39,060 nt of DNA from Syntrophaceae bacterium (GTDB lineage Bacteria > Desulfobacterota > Syntrophia > Syntrophales > Smithellaceae). Location: contig PLGI01000171.1 of the NCBI GenBank assembly GCA_003139775.1, positions 10,456 through 49,515 of the forward strand, read 5' to 3'. This document shows, piece after piece, positions 23,807-31,780 of this stretch (the stretch's first letter is position 1; each line of letters begins with the position of its first letter). The position numbers and the translations under genes are program-made. The notes under the pieces are model-generated. The model did no database searches and was not told the origin of the DNA. It was given only the letters and a program-made list of their open reading frames with translations.

Positions 23807-24349
23807 ATGATGAAAAAAAATATTAAAGAAAAACTCATAGGAATAAAACTCCTGATACTGGACGTTGATGGCGTCATGACTGATGGGCGCATCATTATGG
23901 ATAATGAAGGGCGCGAAACTAAAAACTTCGATGTGCGCGACGGTCACGGAATAAAGATACTTCAGCGTTATGGAATCAAGGTCGCTATACTCACAGGGCG
24001 GCAATCGAAAGTAGTTGAGTATCGGGCAAAGGATCTGGAGATTGGTGATGTTTATCAGGGGGCGTTTAATAAAAAGGATATTTTTGGAATAATTTTAGAA
24101 AAACACAAGTTATCGGCCAGCGCGGTGGCTTTTTTAGGTGATGATATCGTGGATATACCTGTGCTAAAGTGCGTGGGTTTTTCCGCAGCGGTGACTGACG
24201 CCATTGATGTGGTGAAAAAATCGGTTGATTATATAACCAGAAACAAAGGTGGACGCGGCGCGGTAAGAGAGCTTTGTGAAATGATTTTGCAGGCTCAGGG
24301 CAGATGGCCGGAAATCGCCGCCAAATATGAGTTTACGGAATATATATAA
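23807..24349 (+). CDS. kdsC: Kdo-8-phosphate phosphatase (HAD family)
   Basis: Removes the phosphate from Kdo-8-P, the step after KdsA. The HAD motif I LDVDGVMTDG has nucleophile Asp19 and Asp21; motif II TGRQS, and GDDIVDIPVL with the metal ligands, follow. Length 180 fits the cap-less tetrameric KdsC group. AAGGAT lies 9-10 bases ahead of the ATG. A composite repeat of about 140 bases separates it from lptC. Confidence 0.93.
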   Translation: MMKKNIKEKLIGIKLLILDVDGVMTDGRIIMDNEGRETKNFDVRDGHGIKILQRYGIKVAILTGRQSKVVEYRAKDLEIGDVYQGAFNKKDIFGIILEKHKLSASAVAFLGDDIVDIPVLKCVGFSAAVTDAIDVVKKSVDYITRNKGGRGAVRELCEMILQAQGRWPEIAAKYEFTEYI

Positions 24350-24363
24350 AAGATAGTGCAGTT

Positions 24364-24503
24364 AATCCCTCGGTTTGTGTACAACTAGAACATCGTTTAC
24401 ATTTGGAATCCTCCGGCTCCAGCCGGTGGAGGAATGCGGTGTAATCCGCGAGAGGTCGCGTTATTTTGGGGAGCCTCCGGTTCCTGAGGTGGGGCTCCAC
24501 TAG
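24364..24503. repeat. Composite repeat B, copy 2
   Basis: GGAATCCTCCGGCTCC, GGAGGAATGCGGTGTAA, GAGGTCGCGTTAT and a GGAGCC...GGCTCC arm match the copy at 19231-19411. Here about 30 extra bases separate the CGGTTT start from GGAATCC. It occupies the main part of the 278-base gap between kdsC and lptC; the rest (24505-24627) is AT-rich with no gene. Confidence 0.8.
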
Positions 24504-24627
24504 CCTTTCTTCAATTCATCTGATCATCCATCCTTATACCTTTACACACGACATTCTGAGTGATATAGTAAAATTAGTTATACGGTTGTACTGGGCAATA
24601 ACAGAAAATCACTGATTTGAGTTGAAA

Positions 24628-25179
24628 ATGAAATTAAATAAAAAGTCGATAATTATATCGTCAATAATAGTCGTTTTAACAGCCATTTTGATTACTGCCG
24701 TAGTTATAATCAAGATTAAAGTAAATAAACCCATGAATTTGTTAAAGGCATTGCCGGATGTTGATCTGAAAATTAAAGGTTTCAACTATACGGAAGTAGG
24801 TGACGCCAATGCCAAATGGGAAGTAAAAGCAGATATCGCTACATATGACAAAAAACAAAACCTTGCTGTATTTGATCGGGTTCAAATAAAGTTAACAACG
24901 TCTGACGGAAAAGTTTTCGAAATGAGTGCTGATAAAGGCAGGATGTTTACGGATACAAAGAACATAGAAATAAAAGATAATGTGGTCATCATCTCTGATG
25001 CTGGCGATAAATTTTCCACTGATCATTTAAGTTATAACGATGCTGAAAAAAAGTTTTATACCGATGCGCCGGTAACCATGGAAAATAGGCATATGAAAAT
25101 AACAGGTGTGGGGTTGACGCTCTTCATGAATACCGGAGAATTAAATCTTTCCTCCCTGGTTAAAGCAAAAATAAATTGA
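24628..25179 (+). CDS. lptC: LPS export protein LptC
   Basis: Single-pass inner-membrane protein that takes LPS from LptB2FG and hands it to LptA. The membrane helix is at about residues 7-28; the rest is a beta-jellyroll (FNYTEVGDANAKWEVKADIA, then repeating strands FEMSADKGRM and KFSTDHLSYN). Length 183 is usual. An in-frame TTG lies two codons earlier; I prefer the ATG. It starts the lptC-lptA-lptB run. Confidence 0.88.
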   Translation: MKLNKKSIIISSIIVVLTAILITAVVIIKIKVNKPMNLLKALPDVDLKIKGFNYTEVGDANAKWEVKADIATYDKKQNLAVFDRVQIKLTTSDGKVFEMSADKGRMFTDTKNIEIKDNVVIISDAGDKFSTDHLSYNDAEKKFYTDAPVTMENRHMKITGVGLTLFMNTGELNLSSLVKAKIN

Positions 25180-25191
25180 TCGGGCAATGAT

Positions 25192-25740
25192 ATGGTTAAT
25201 ATAAAAGAGTATCTGTTTATTTTATTTGTCTTGCTAACAACGTCGCTTGCCTACGCCGAAAATAAGCTGTTTAGTAAGCAATCGGATGAACCTATTGAAA
25301 TTACTTCCAGCCGAATGGAGGCTTTTAACGAAAAGAAACTGGTTGTATTTTCCGGTAATGCAATAGCAAAACAAGGTAATAAAGTACTGAAAGCAGATCA
25401 GTTAAATTTGTATTATAAAAAAGAACCTGGTAAAAAAGTTAAAGTCGGAACAACAGAAACCGAAGGAACTGGCGATCTGGAGAAATTGGAAGCTAAAGGG
25501 AATGTTTCTTTGACTCAAGGAGGAAGAACAGCCACCGGAGATGAAGCAATATATTTACGGGATAGCGGCAAAGTTATTTTGACTGGCAATCCTGTATTGA
25601 GCGAAGGCAAAAACCTAATTAAAGGAGATAGAGTGATAGTCTTTCTCAATGAAGACAGGGGAGTAGTGGAGAGTAATACAAAGAAGCAGGTTAAAGCAAT
25701 AATTTATCCCCAGGAAAAGAAAAAAGCAGGAGTCAATTAG
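25192..25740 (+). CDS. lptA: Periplasmic LPS bridge protein LptA
   Basis: LptA oligomers bridge the periplasm for LPS. The signal peptide covers residues 1-22 and ends in AYA. The OstA-type jellyroll follows with ITSSRMEAFNEKKLVVFSGN and GNVSLTQGGRTATGDEAIYL. Length 182 is standard. It is 12 bases from lptC and 22 from lptB. Confidence 0.93.
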   Translation: MVNIKEYLFILFVLLTTSLAYAENKLFSKQSDEPIEITSSRMEAFNEKKLVVFSGNAIAKQGNKVLKADQLNLYYKKEPGKKVKVGTTETEGTGDLEKLEAKGNVSLTQGGRTATGDEAIYLRDSGKVILTGNPVLSEGKNLIKGDRVIVFLNEDRGVVESNTKKQVKAIIYPQEKKKAGVN

Positions 25741-25762
25741 CGAGCATTTAGCGCTTTAAATT

Positions 25763-26485
25763 ATGAGCAATTTATCGACAAAAGGGTTAATCAAAATCTA
25801 CAATAAGCGAAAAGTCGTTAATCAGATTGACTTATCGATTTCGCCGGGTGAAGTTGTCGGTTTACTTGGTCCTAATGGTGCCGGCAAAACAACCACTTTT
25901 TATATGATTGTCGGACTGATTAAGCCGGATGCCGGGGAAATATTTCTAGATGGCGAAAATATTACTAGATTTCCTATGTATTTAAGGGCGCGCAAAGGAT
26001 TAAATTACCTGCCGCAAGAACCATCAATTTTTCGCAAACTTACTGTAGAAGAAAATATCCTGGCTATTTTAGAAACTCTTGATTTGCAAGAGGAAGAAAG
26101 AAGAGAAAAACTTCAAGAACTTCTCTGTGAACTTGATCTAACCGGGCTGGCGAAAAATAATGCTTATTCTCTTTCCGGAGGCGAAAGAAGAAGAGTGGAG
26201 ATTACACGTGCATTAGTTACCTCTCCGAAGTATATGCTTTTAGATGAACCTTTTGCCGGCATTGATCCGCTTGCCGTTGCCGATATCCAAAAAATAATCG
26301 AAAAATTAAAAGCTAAGGGAATCGGCATCATTATTTCCGACCACAATGTGCGGGAGACCCTTTCCTGTTGTGATCGGGCCTATATTGTCAATGAAGGGGC
26401 TATACTTGTTGAAGGAGAGCCGGATAAAATTGCCAACAGTGAACTGGCGCGAAAATTCTATTTTGGCGAAACTTTTAATTTATAA
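25763..26485 (+). CDS. lptB: LPS export ABC ATPase LptB
   Basis: ATPase of the LptB2FG exporter. Walker A GPNGAGKTTT (35-44), Q-loop LPQEPSIF, signature LSGGERRRVEI, Walker B MLLDEPFAGIDP and the H-loop SDHNVRET are intact. Length 240 is normal. The membrane partners LptF and LptG are not in the window. rpoN begins 29 bases later, the common order. Confidence 0.96.
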   Translation: MSNLSTKGLIKIYNKRKVVNQIDLSISPGEVVGLLGPNGAGKTTTFYMIVGLIKPDAGEIFLDGENITRFPMYLRARKGLNYLPQEPSIFRKLTVEENILAILETLDLQEEERREKLQELLCELDLTGLAKNNAYSLSGGERRRVEITRALVTSPKYMLLDEPFAGIDPLAVADIQKIIEKLKAKGIGIIISDHNVRETLSCCDRAYIVNEGAILVEGEPDKIANSELARKFYFGETFNL

Positions 26486-26514
26486 AAAATCGCAATCGAT
26501 GATTGTTTATTATT

Positions 26515-27990
26515 ATGGCATTTGAGTTAAAACAAAATTTAAAATTATCTCAACAGTTAATCATGACACCTCAGCTGCAGCAGGCAATAAAATTGTTGCA
26601 GTTATCCCGAATGGAACTTGTCGAAACAATTAATCAGGAGATGGAAGAAAATCCTCTTTTGGAAGAAGTTTCTCCGGACGAAGGAAATAATGAGGAAGTT
26701 CATACGGAAATCGAAGAAGATATCCGGCCTGTTGAACGAGAAGAAGTTAAAGCGCTTGAACGTGCAGAAGAAGTGGCCATTATTGAAGGAGATAACCGCG
26801 AAGAGTTTGATTGGACTAATTATCTGGAAGATTATGGCCCGGTAGGTGTAACCTATGGTGGCCCAGATGCGGAAGAGCATTCCTGGGATAATGTTCTAAC
26901 CGAAAGTCAATCGCTTACAAAATATTTAATGTGGCAGATGAAACTTTCATCTTTTACAGAAGATGAAATACGTGTCTGTACTCAAATTGTCGGCAATCTT
27001 GACCAAAATGGTTATTTATGCGCGAGCGTGCCGGAAATTGGTCAGTTGGAAAATGTCAGCGAAGAATTCGTTGAAGCCGTTTTGAAAAAGGTTCAAGAAT
27101 TTGACCCACCGGGAATTGCTGCCCGTAATCTTCAGGAATGTCTATTAATTCAAGCGAGAATGCTGGGCATAAAAAACAAGATTATTGAAGTTATCATCAA
27201 GGATTATCTTAAAGACCTGGAACTGAAAAATTATGTCCATATTGCCCATAAATTAAAAGTTCCTCTGCGCGATGTGGAGATAGCAGTATTATTAATAAGT
27301 AGAATGAATCCAAAACCGGGCAGCATGTATTCCGAAGATAAGATTCAGCCGATAATTCCCGATGTTTATATTGTCAAGGCGGGTGATGAGTATAAAATAA
27401 TTCTTAATGATGATGGTTTGCCTCGTCTGCGGATCAGTAACTTTTATCGTGAAATTATGGCGGGACTTACCGATCATGGCCATGGTGAGGAAGAAAACGG
27501 AAAAAAATATATCAAAGATAAAGTGCAATCGGCTACATGGCTGATTAAAAGCATACAGCAGCGGCAGAATACAATTTATAAAGTGGCTGAAAGCATTGTT
27601 AAATTCCAAAGAGATTTCTTTGATCGCGGTATTGATTTCCTTAAACCATTAGTGCTGCGCGATATTGCCAGTGATATAGAGATGCACGAGTCCACGATCA
27701 GCCGTGTAGTAAGCAATAAATATGTGCATTCACCTCAGGGAATATTTGAAATGAAGTACTTCTTCGGTAGTTCCATTAAAAGAACATCTGAGGGAACCAT
27801 AGCATCAAAAAGTGTCAAAGAAGAAATTAAGCAAATAATCAGTGGAGAAAAGCCCAAAAAACCTTATAGTGATTGCGAGATTGTTGATCTACTGAAAGTA
27901 AAAGGAATCAATATCGCCCGACGCACTGTTGCTAAGTATAGGGAAATGATGGGAGTTCTACCTTCTTCGAAGAGGAAGAAATATTTTTAA
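26515..27990 (+). CDS. rpoN: RNA polymerase sigma-54 factor
   Basis: Region I is LKQNLKLSQQLIMTPQLQQA with the Gln-rich helix, then an acidic region II (about 50-105), the core-binding domain, and near the C-terminus the HTH and the RpoN box ARRTVAKYRE, which reads the -24 element. I chose the ATG at 26515 for 491 residues; a TTG 12 bases earlier is also in frame. No enhancer-binding activator is in the window, and I saw no clear -24/-12 promoter here. Confidence 0.96.
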   Translation: MAFELKQNLKLSQQLIMTPQLQQAIKLLQLSRMELVETINQEMEENPLLEEVSPDEGNNEEVHTEIEEDIRPVEREEVKALERAEEVAIIEGDNREEFDWTNYLEDYGPVGVTYGGPDAEEHSWDNVLTESQSLTKYLMWQMKLSSFTEDEIRVCTQIVGNLDQNGYLCASVPEIGQLENVSEEFVEAVLKKVQEFDPPGIAARNLQECLLIQARMLGIKNKIIEVIIKDYLKDLELKNYVHIAHKLKVPLRDVEIAVLLISRMNPKPGSMYSEDKIQPIIPDVYIVKAGDEYKIILNDDGLPRLRISNFYREIMAGLTDHGHGEEENGKKYIKDKVQSATWLIKSIQQRQNTIYKVAESIVKFQRDFFDRGIDFLKPLVLRDIASDIEMHESTISRVVSNKYVHSPQGIFEMKYFFGSSIKRTSEGTIASKSVKEEIKQIISGEKPKKPYSDCEIVDLLKVKGINIARRTVAKYREMMGVLPSSKRKKYF

Positions 27991-28024
27991 GTTATTTCAT
28001 TGGAGCGGTGGATTTAGAGATAAA

Positions 28025-28069
28025 TGATGTAAAAATTTGATTGACTTTTAGTTTTTACATCAATATATG
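28025..28069 (+). promoter_or_regulatory. Predicted hpf-ptsN-rapZ promoter inside an 11-base inverted repeat
   Basis: TTGACT (28041-28046) and TATATG (28064-28069) are 17 bases apart. TGATGTAAAAA (28025-28035) and TTTTTACATCA (28052-28062) are perfect inverted arms: one lies just upstream of the -35 and the other in the spacer. A repressor bound to both arms would cover the -35. Alternatively, the arms could form an rpoN terminator hairpin. Confidence 0.55.
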
Positions 28070-28155
28070 ACGAACCTCTTTGTTGCCAGCTCGGTGATAA
28101 GTTTCAAAAGTCAATAGAATGTTGAGCGGATTAATTTAATTAAGGAGGAACTATT

Positions 28156-28692
28156 ATGAAAATTTCGGTAACTTTTAGAAACGGTGAAGGTGAGAACTGG
28201 CAGAAAGTTTACGCGGAAGAAAAAATTCAGAAATTGAATAAATATTTAGATACGCCCGCCGAGGCGCATATTATTGTCTCCATGGAAAAATTCAGAAATT
28301 TCGCCGAAATCAATCTAAGCTCTAATGGTTGGAATATAAATGCAAAAGAAGAAGCAAAAGACATGCATCTTGCACTCGATAGCTGTATAGAAAAAATAGA
28401 AAAGCAACTTAAAAAACAAAGAGAAAAAATAAGAGAACATAAACCCAAAAGTATTCGCCGTGGCAAGGAAAAATCAGAGGAAGGAGGAGGAGAAGAGGAA
28501 GAATCAAACATAAGCAAAATTGCTGAAACGCGTAAAGTCATATTGAAGCCCATGTCTTTTGATGAAGCGATAATGGAAATAGAAGGAACCAAAGATCGCT
28601 TTATTATTTATCGGGATTCTTCTTCTGAAAACGTAAGCTTGATCTATCGTCGCGATGATGGAAATTATGCACTGATCGAGACAAATAGCTGA
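28156..28692 (+). CDS. hpf: Ribosome hibernation promoting factor (long form)
   Basis: Binds idle ribosomes and pairs them as 100S dimers. The N-terminal S30AE domain covers about 1-100, a charged linker rich in Lys and Glu follows (about 95-122), and the C-terminal dimerisation domain is KPMSFDEAIMEIEGTKDRFI and onward. The 178-residue length and C-domain define the long form. AAGGAGG lies 8 bases before the ATG. It lies between rpoN and ptsN as usual. Confidence 0.94.
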   Translation: MKISVTFRNGEGENWQKVYAEEKIQKLNKYLDTPAEAHIIVSMEKFRNFAEINLSSNGWNINAKEEAKDMHLALDSCIEKIEKQLKKQREKIREHKPKSIRRGKEKSEEGGGEEEESNISKIAETRKVILKPMSFDEAIMEIEGTKDRFIIYRDSSSENVSLIYRRDDGNYALIETNS

Positions 28693-28747
28693 ACGGGTGG
28701 TTTATAAACTGAGCCTGTGCCATAAAATCACGATTAAGGTGTGGTAA

Positions 28748-29218
28748 ATGCAACTGGATCAAATTTTTAAAATTGAATTTATTAATGCCAATTTACTGGC
28801 CAAAACTAAAATCGAAGCGTTAACGGAGTTAGTTAATACCATAATCCAGGGCGGCCTTAAACTTAATCCTTCTTCGATTATTGAAATTTTACAACAGAGA
28901 GAAAATCTTGGTTCTACAGGAATAGGCGACGGAGTTGCCATTCCTCATGGGAAAATACCTGAACTTGATGATCTCATTGTCGCTTTTGGACGCAGTATGG
29001 AAGGTGTTCCTTATGACTCCATAGATGGAAAACCTGTACACCTTTTCTTCTTGCTTTTATCGCCGGAAAATTCAGCCGGTCAGCATTTAAAAGTTTTGGC
29101 CAAGATTTCTAAAATGTTGAAAGTAGCTAATTTCCGCAAAATGCTTTTGAAAGCAAAAACACAAAGTGATTTATATAAAATAATTATTGATCAAGAAAAT
29201 ACCTGCATCCTTAGTTAA
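28748..29218 (+). CDS. ptsN: Nitrogen-type PTS IIA protein (PtsN-like)
   Basis: This is a regulatory phosphocarrier of 156 residues with one EIIA domain. His67 in [10 protein letters not shown] is the phosphorylated residue. The [20 protein letters not shown] stretch is typical. No sugar transport domains are attached. It lies with rpoN, hpf and rapZ, the usual nitrogen PTS setting; no HPr or EI gene is in the window. Confidence 0.93.
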   Translation: MQLDQIFKIEFINANLLAKTKIEALTELVNTIIQGGLKLNPSSIIEILQQRENLGSTGIGDGVAIPHGKIPELDDLIVAFGRSMEGVPYDSIDGKPVHLFFLLLSPENSAGQHLKVLAKISKMLKVANFRKMLLKAKTQSDLYKIIIDQENTCILS

Positions 29219-29235
29219 GAAAGGATGGTAGTCAA

Positions 29236-30102
29236 ATGAAAAATCTACGAGTGGTCATTATCACCGGTCTTTCCGGTTCCGGTAAAAGTACAGCCCTGCG
29301 GGCATTGGAAGATATTGGTTTTTTTTGCGTGGATAACCTGCCAGTTATTTTACTGCCGAAATTTCTTTCTATAACTACATCTTCGTCACCGGAAATAAAA
29401 CAAGTAGCCATGGTCATGGATTTGCGGGAAAGAAGCTTTCTCGATAAGTACCAGCGAATATTTACAGGACTTAAAGAAAAAGGTTACAAAATAGAGATTC
29501 TCTTCCTTGAATCCAGTGACGATTCTCTGTTGCATCGCTTTAGCGAGACCAGACGTATTCATCCTCTTTCCGAAAGGGGAATGATTATGGAAGGTATCCT
29601 GATGGAAAGAGAAAAATTATCATCCTTAAAAAAAATGGCGGACAAGATTATCGATACAACTTCCGTTAATGTTCACCAGCTGAAAGACATCGTGCAACGT
29701 CATTTTTTGCCGTCTTCCAGACATAAAAAAATGGTCATTAACATAACTTCTTTCGGCTATCGTTATGGATTACCCGTTGATGCTGATCTCGTTTTTGACG
29801 TAAGGTTTTTACCCAATCCTTATTTTGTTGATAATTTAAAAAATTATGACGGCCATCATGCTGATGTGCAAGACTATGTTTTGCAAAACAAAGAAAGTAA
29901 AGAGTTCTTGAAGAAAATATTAGATTTAATGAATTTACTCATTCCCCTCTATGAAAAAGAGGGGAAGGTGCGTTTAAATATCGCCATGGGCTGCACAGGA
30001 GGTAAACATCGTTCCGTAGTTATGGCTAATAAATTAGATTCGTATTTTTCGTCGATGAAGTATATGGTAAATTTAAACCATCGCGACATCAAAAAAAATT
30101 AA
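29236..30102 (+). CDS. rapZ: RapZ/YvcJ nucleotide-binding protein
   Basis: P-loop protein that in enterobacteria is an RNase adaptor controlling amino-sugar synthesis. Walker A is GLSGSGKS at 11-18; the C-terminal domain carries [11 protein letters not shown]. Length 288 is typical. The ATG is 17 bases after the ptsN stop with AAGGATGG upstream. Its stop codon abuts the stop of the convergent M23 gene with no base between them. Confidence 0.94.
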   Translation: MKNLRVVIITGLSGSGKSTALRALEDIGFFCVDNLPVILLPKFLSITTSSSPEIKQVAMVMDLRERSFLDKYQRIFTGLKEKGYKIEILFLESSDDSLLHRFSETRRIHPLSERGMIMEGILMEREKLSSLKKMADKIIDTTSVNVHQLKDIVQRHFLPSSRHKKMVINITSFGYRYGLPVDADLVFDVRFLPNPYFVDNLKNYDGHHADVQDYVLQNKESKEFLKKILDLMNLLIPLYEKEGKVRLNIAMGCTGGKHRSVVMANKLDSYFSSMKYMVNLNHRDIKKN

Positions 30103-31419
30103 CTATTTATTGATATTATCTTTAATCCAGTGCGGATCCCACCATTCCTGCGGGTTGACAAATTGTCCGCCGGCAATAATACTGAAATGTAAATGATCTC
30201 CTCCCGCCAAGCCGGATGTGCCGGAATTACCGATTTTTTCACCCTTCGCTACATTTTTACCGACAGAGGTATTGATGATGGATAAATGTCCATATAAGCT
30301 GAACAAGCCCAGGCCATGATCAATAATAACGGCATTTCCGTAAATGCCTAAAGTTCCGGTGAAGACAACAACGCCGCTGTTGGCCGCTTCAATAGTAGCT
30401 TGAGTAGTTGAGGCCAAATCGACGCCGGTGTGAAGAGATTCACCGACAACTTTGCCGCCATACAAGTAATCTCTCTTATCAGCAAAAAGCGCCATCGGAG
30501 CAGCATTGCTCATCCGCAGGAAAGTGCCTTCCCAAAGCGCTTTAGGCGCGGACTTTTTGCAAATATTTTGTATAGTCAGAAAATTTTCATTACGCATTTG
30601 AGAATTGATATAGATAAATACTTCCAGAAGAGTTTTCCCTCGCAGAGACGGAACCATTGCCTGGAATTCCGGCATTTTCTGTTGCAGAAAACTTTCGCTC
30701 AAATTCATTTTATCATGGCGGAATTTCTTTTCCTTAATCACGCAAGGGAATGCAATCTTTGTTTCATTTCCTGCATCATCACGCGCAAAGATCGTTATTC
30801 CCGTTTTTGTTTTGGTCGCGTCAATCGGTATAGCAAAATAGGTTACGGAAGTTGCTATATTATTGAGCAGTGTAGTGTGACCCGGAGTAAAATAATCATT
30901 GACGTAAACTCCCGTATAAACGATTTTTTTGGATGACTGGTAAGCGACAAAGCCTGTGCCGCCCTGATTTATGTAATTGACAGTTTTCAGGATATTAATC
31001 TGCGGCGGGATTGTGTCAATTTTTACCGCCTGATATAAAATTGTTTGATTTTTGAAAAGAGAATAGTCTGTCGCTGTAATTTTGATAATGGCCGGACCGT
31101 TATGTAGTTTCAACTCTGTCGTGTTTATAGTCAGGGATAAAATTTCCTGTTTTTCCCCCCTGGAAGAGATTCTTTTATCAGCCAGAATTTGACCTTTATT
31201 ATCCTGAATTATTTCTGCGGTTAAATGGGAGATACCGCTTTTAGAATCAGAAAAAGTAATTCCAATGGTTTTTTGTCTGCCCACAGCTGTAATTTCCTGA
31301 TCGAACTTAATTAGAGGTTTTTCTATTTCCACATAACTGCCAAGATAAAACCAGCAAAGCGCGGCAACAACTAAAATTGCGACAGAAATTTTGATATATA
31401 ATAAATTAAATCTTTTCAT
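30103..31419 (-). CDS. Membrane-anchored M23 peptidoglycan endopeptidase
   Basis: Lysostaphin-type metallopeptidase. An N-terminal membrane helix at about residues 9-27 anchors it; residues 35-230 form an Ig-like, beta-rich region; the M23 domain is at about 320-425. The zinc and catalytic residues are His330 and Asp334 (HTGVD), His378 (LYGHLS) and His409/His411 (DHLHFS), all present, so it should be active. A role in cell-wall remodelling in the periplasm follows from the family. A promoter is predicted 40 bases upstream. Confidence 0.9.
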   Translation of the reverse strand: MKRFNLLYIKISVAILVVAALCWFYLGSYVEIEKPLIKFDQEITAVGRQKTIGITFSDSKSGISHLTAEIIQDNKGQILADKRISSRGEKQEILSLTINTTELKLHNGPAIIKITATDYSLFKNQTILYQAVKIDTIPPQINILKTVNYINQGGTGFVAYQSSKKIVYTGVYVNDYFTPGHTTLLNNIATSVTYFAIPIDATKTKTGITIFARDDAGNETKIAFPCVIKEKKFRHDKMNLSESFLQQKMPEFQAMVPSLRGKTLLEVFIYINSQMRNENFLTIQNICKKSAPKALWEGTFLRMSNAAPMALFADKRDYLYGGKVVGESLHTGVDLASTTQATIEAANSGVVVFTGTLGIYGNAVIIDHGLGLFSLYGHLSIINTSVGKNVAKGEKIGNSGTSGLAGGDHLHFSIIAGGQFVNPQEWWDPHWIKDNINK

Positions 31420-31458
31420 AATAATCCTCTAAAACGGTGATATATTGGAACTGCGCGG

Positions 31459-31487
31459 CTTATAATAGCTTTTAGAACGTTTTGCAA
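31459..31487 (-). promoter_or_regulatory. Predicted promoter of the M23 peptidase gene
   Basis: On the minus strand TTGCAA (31487-31482) and TATAAG (31464-31459) lie 17 bases apart. The leader would be about 33 bases. The -10 is the same as that of the adk promoter. Confidence 0.6.
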
Positions 31488-31497
31488 GACAAATTAA

Positions 31498-31636
31498 TGA
31501 GACTCGCTGACTATAGGAAGCGTTAGTTGTAGTGAGACACAAATTTCATAAGCTCAGCTTAGTGAAATTTGTAAGTCGAACTATCCAATAGCCAAAAGCT
31601 ATTGGAAATTATCCCACGTGCGAAGCTAAGTGGGAC
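31498..31636 (+). repeat. Two-hairpin intergenic element, copy at 31.5 kb
   Basis: After a TGAGACTCGCTGA start, the perfect 10-base-pair stem ACAAATTTCA/TGAAATTTGT surrounds a loop TAAGCTCAGCTTAG. Then come AAGTCGAACTATCC, a CCAATAGC/GCTATTGG hairpin and a further CCCAC/GTGGG hairpin. Flanks match the copies at 8.0, 17.2, 19.3 and 38.0 kb. It fills the centre of the 361-base gap between M23 and coaBC. Confidence 0.78.
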
Positions 31637-31679
31637 TATTTTCTTAAAATATTTGAAAGATAACAATGATAATTATGCC

Positions 31680-31737
31680 TTGATATTGTTAAGAAGCACT
31701 GTTATATTTTCATATAGAGTCGCATACAGCTGTATGC
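31680..31737 (+). promoter_or_regulatory. coaBC promoter and 16-base palindromic operator candidate
   Basis: TTGATA (31680-31685) and TATATT (31703-31708) have 17-base spacing and one mismatch each from consensus. A perfect 16-base palindrome GCATACAGCTGTATGC lies at 31722-31737, about where early transcription would pass, 43 bases before the coaBC ATG. It suits a dimeric repressor; no regulator gene is adjacent. Confidence 0.6.
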
Positions 31738-31780
31738 ATTGGAACTAGTAAAATAAAAATTTACTGGAGAGATTGGAAGT

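Noticed and set aside
28025-28062. BirA-type biotin operator ahead of hpf
   Set aside because: Arm spacing is similar but the conserved AACC/GGTT inner bases are replaced by AAAAA/TTTTT, and no biotin gene is near.
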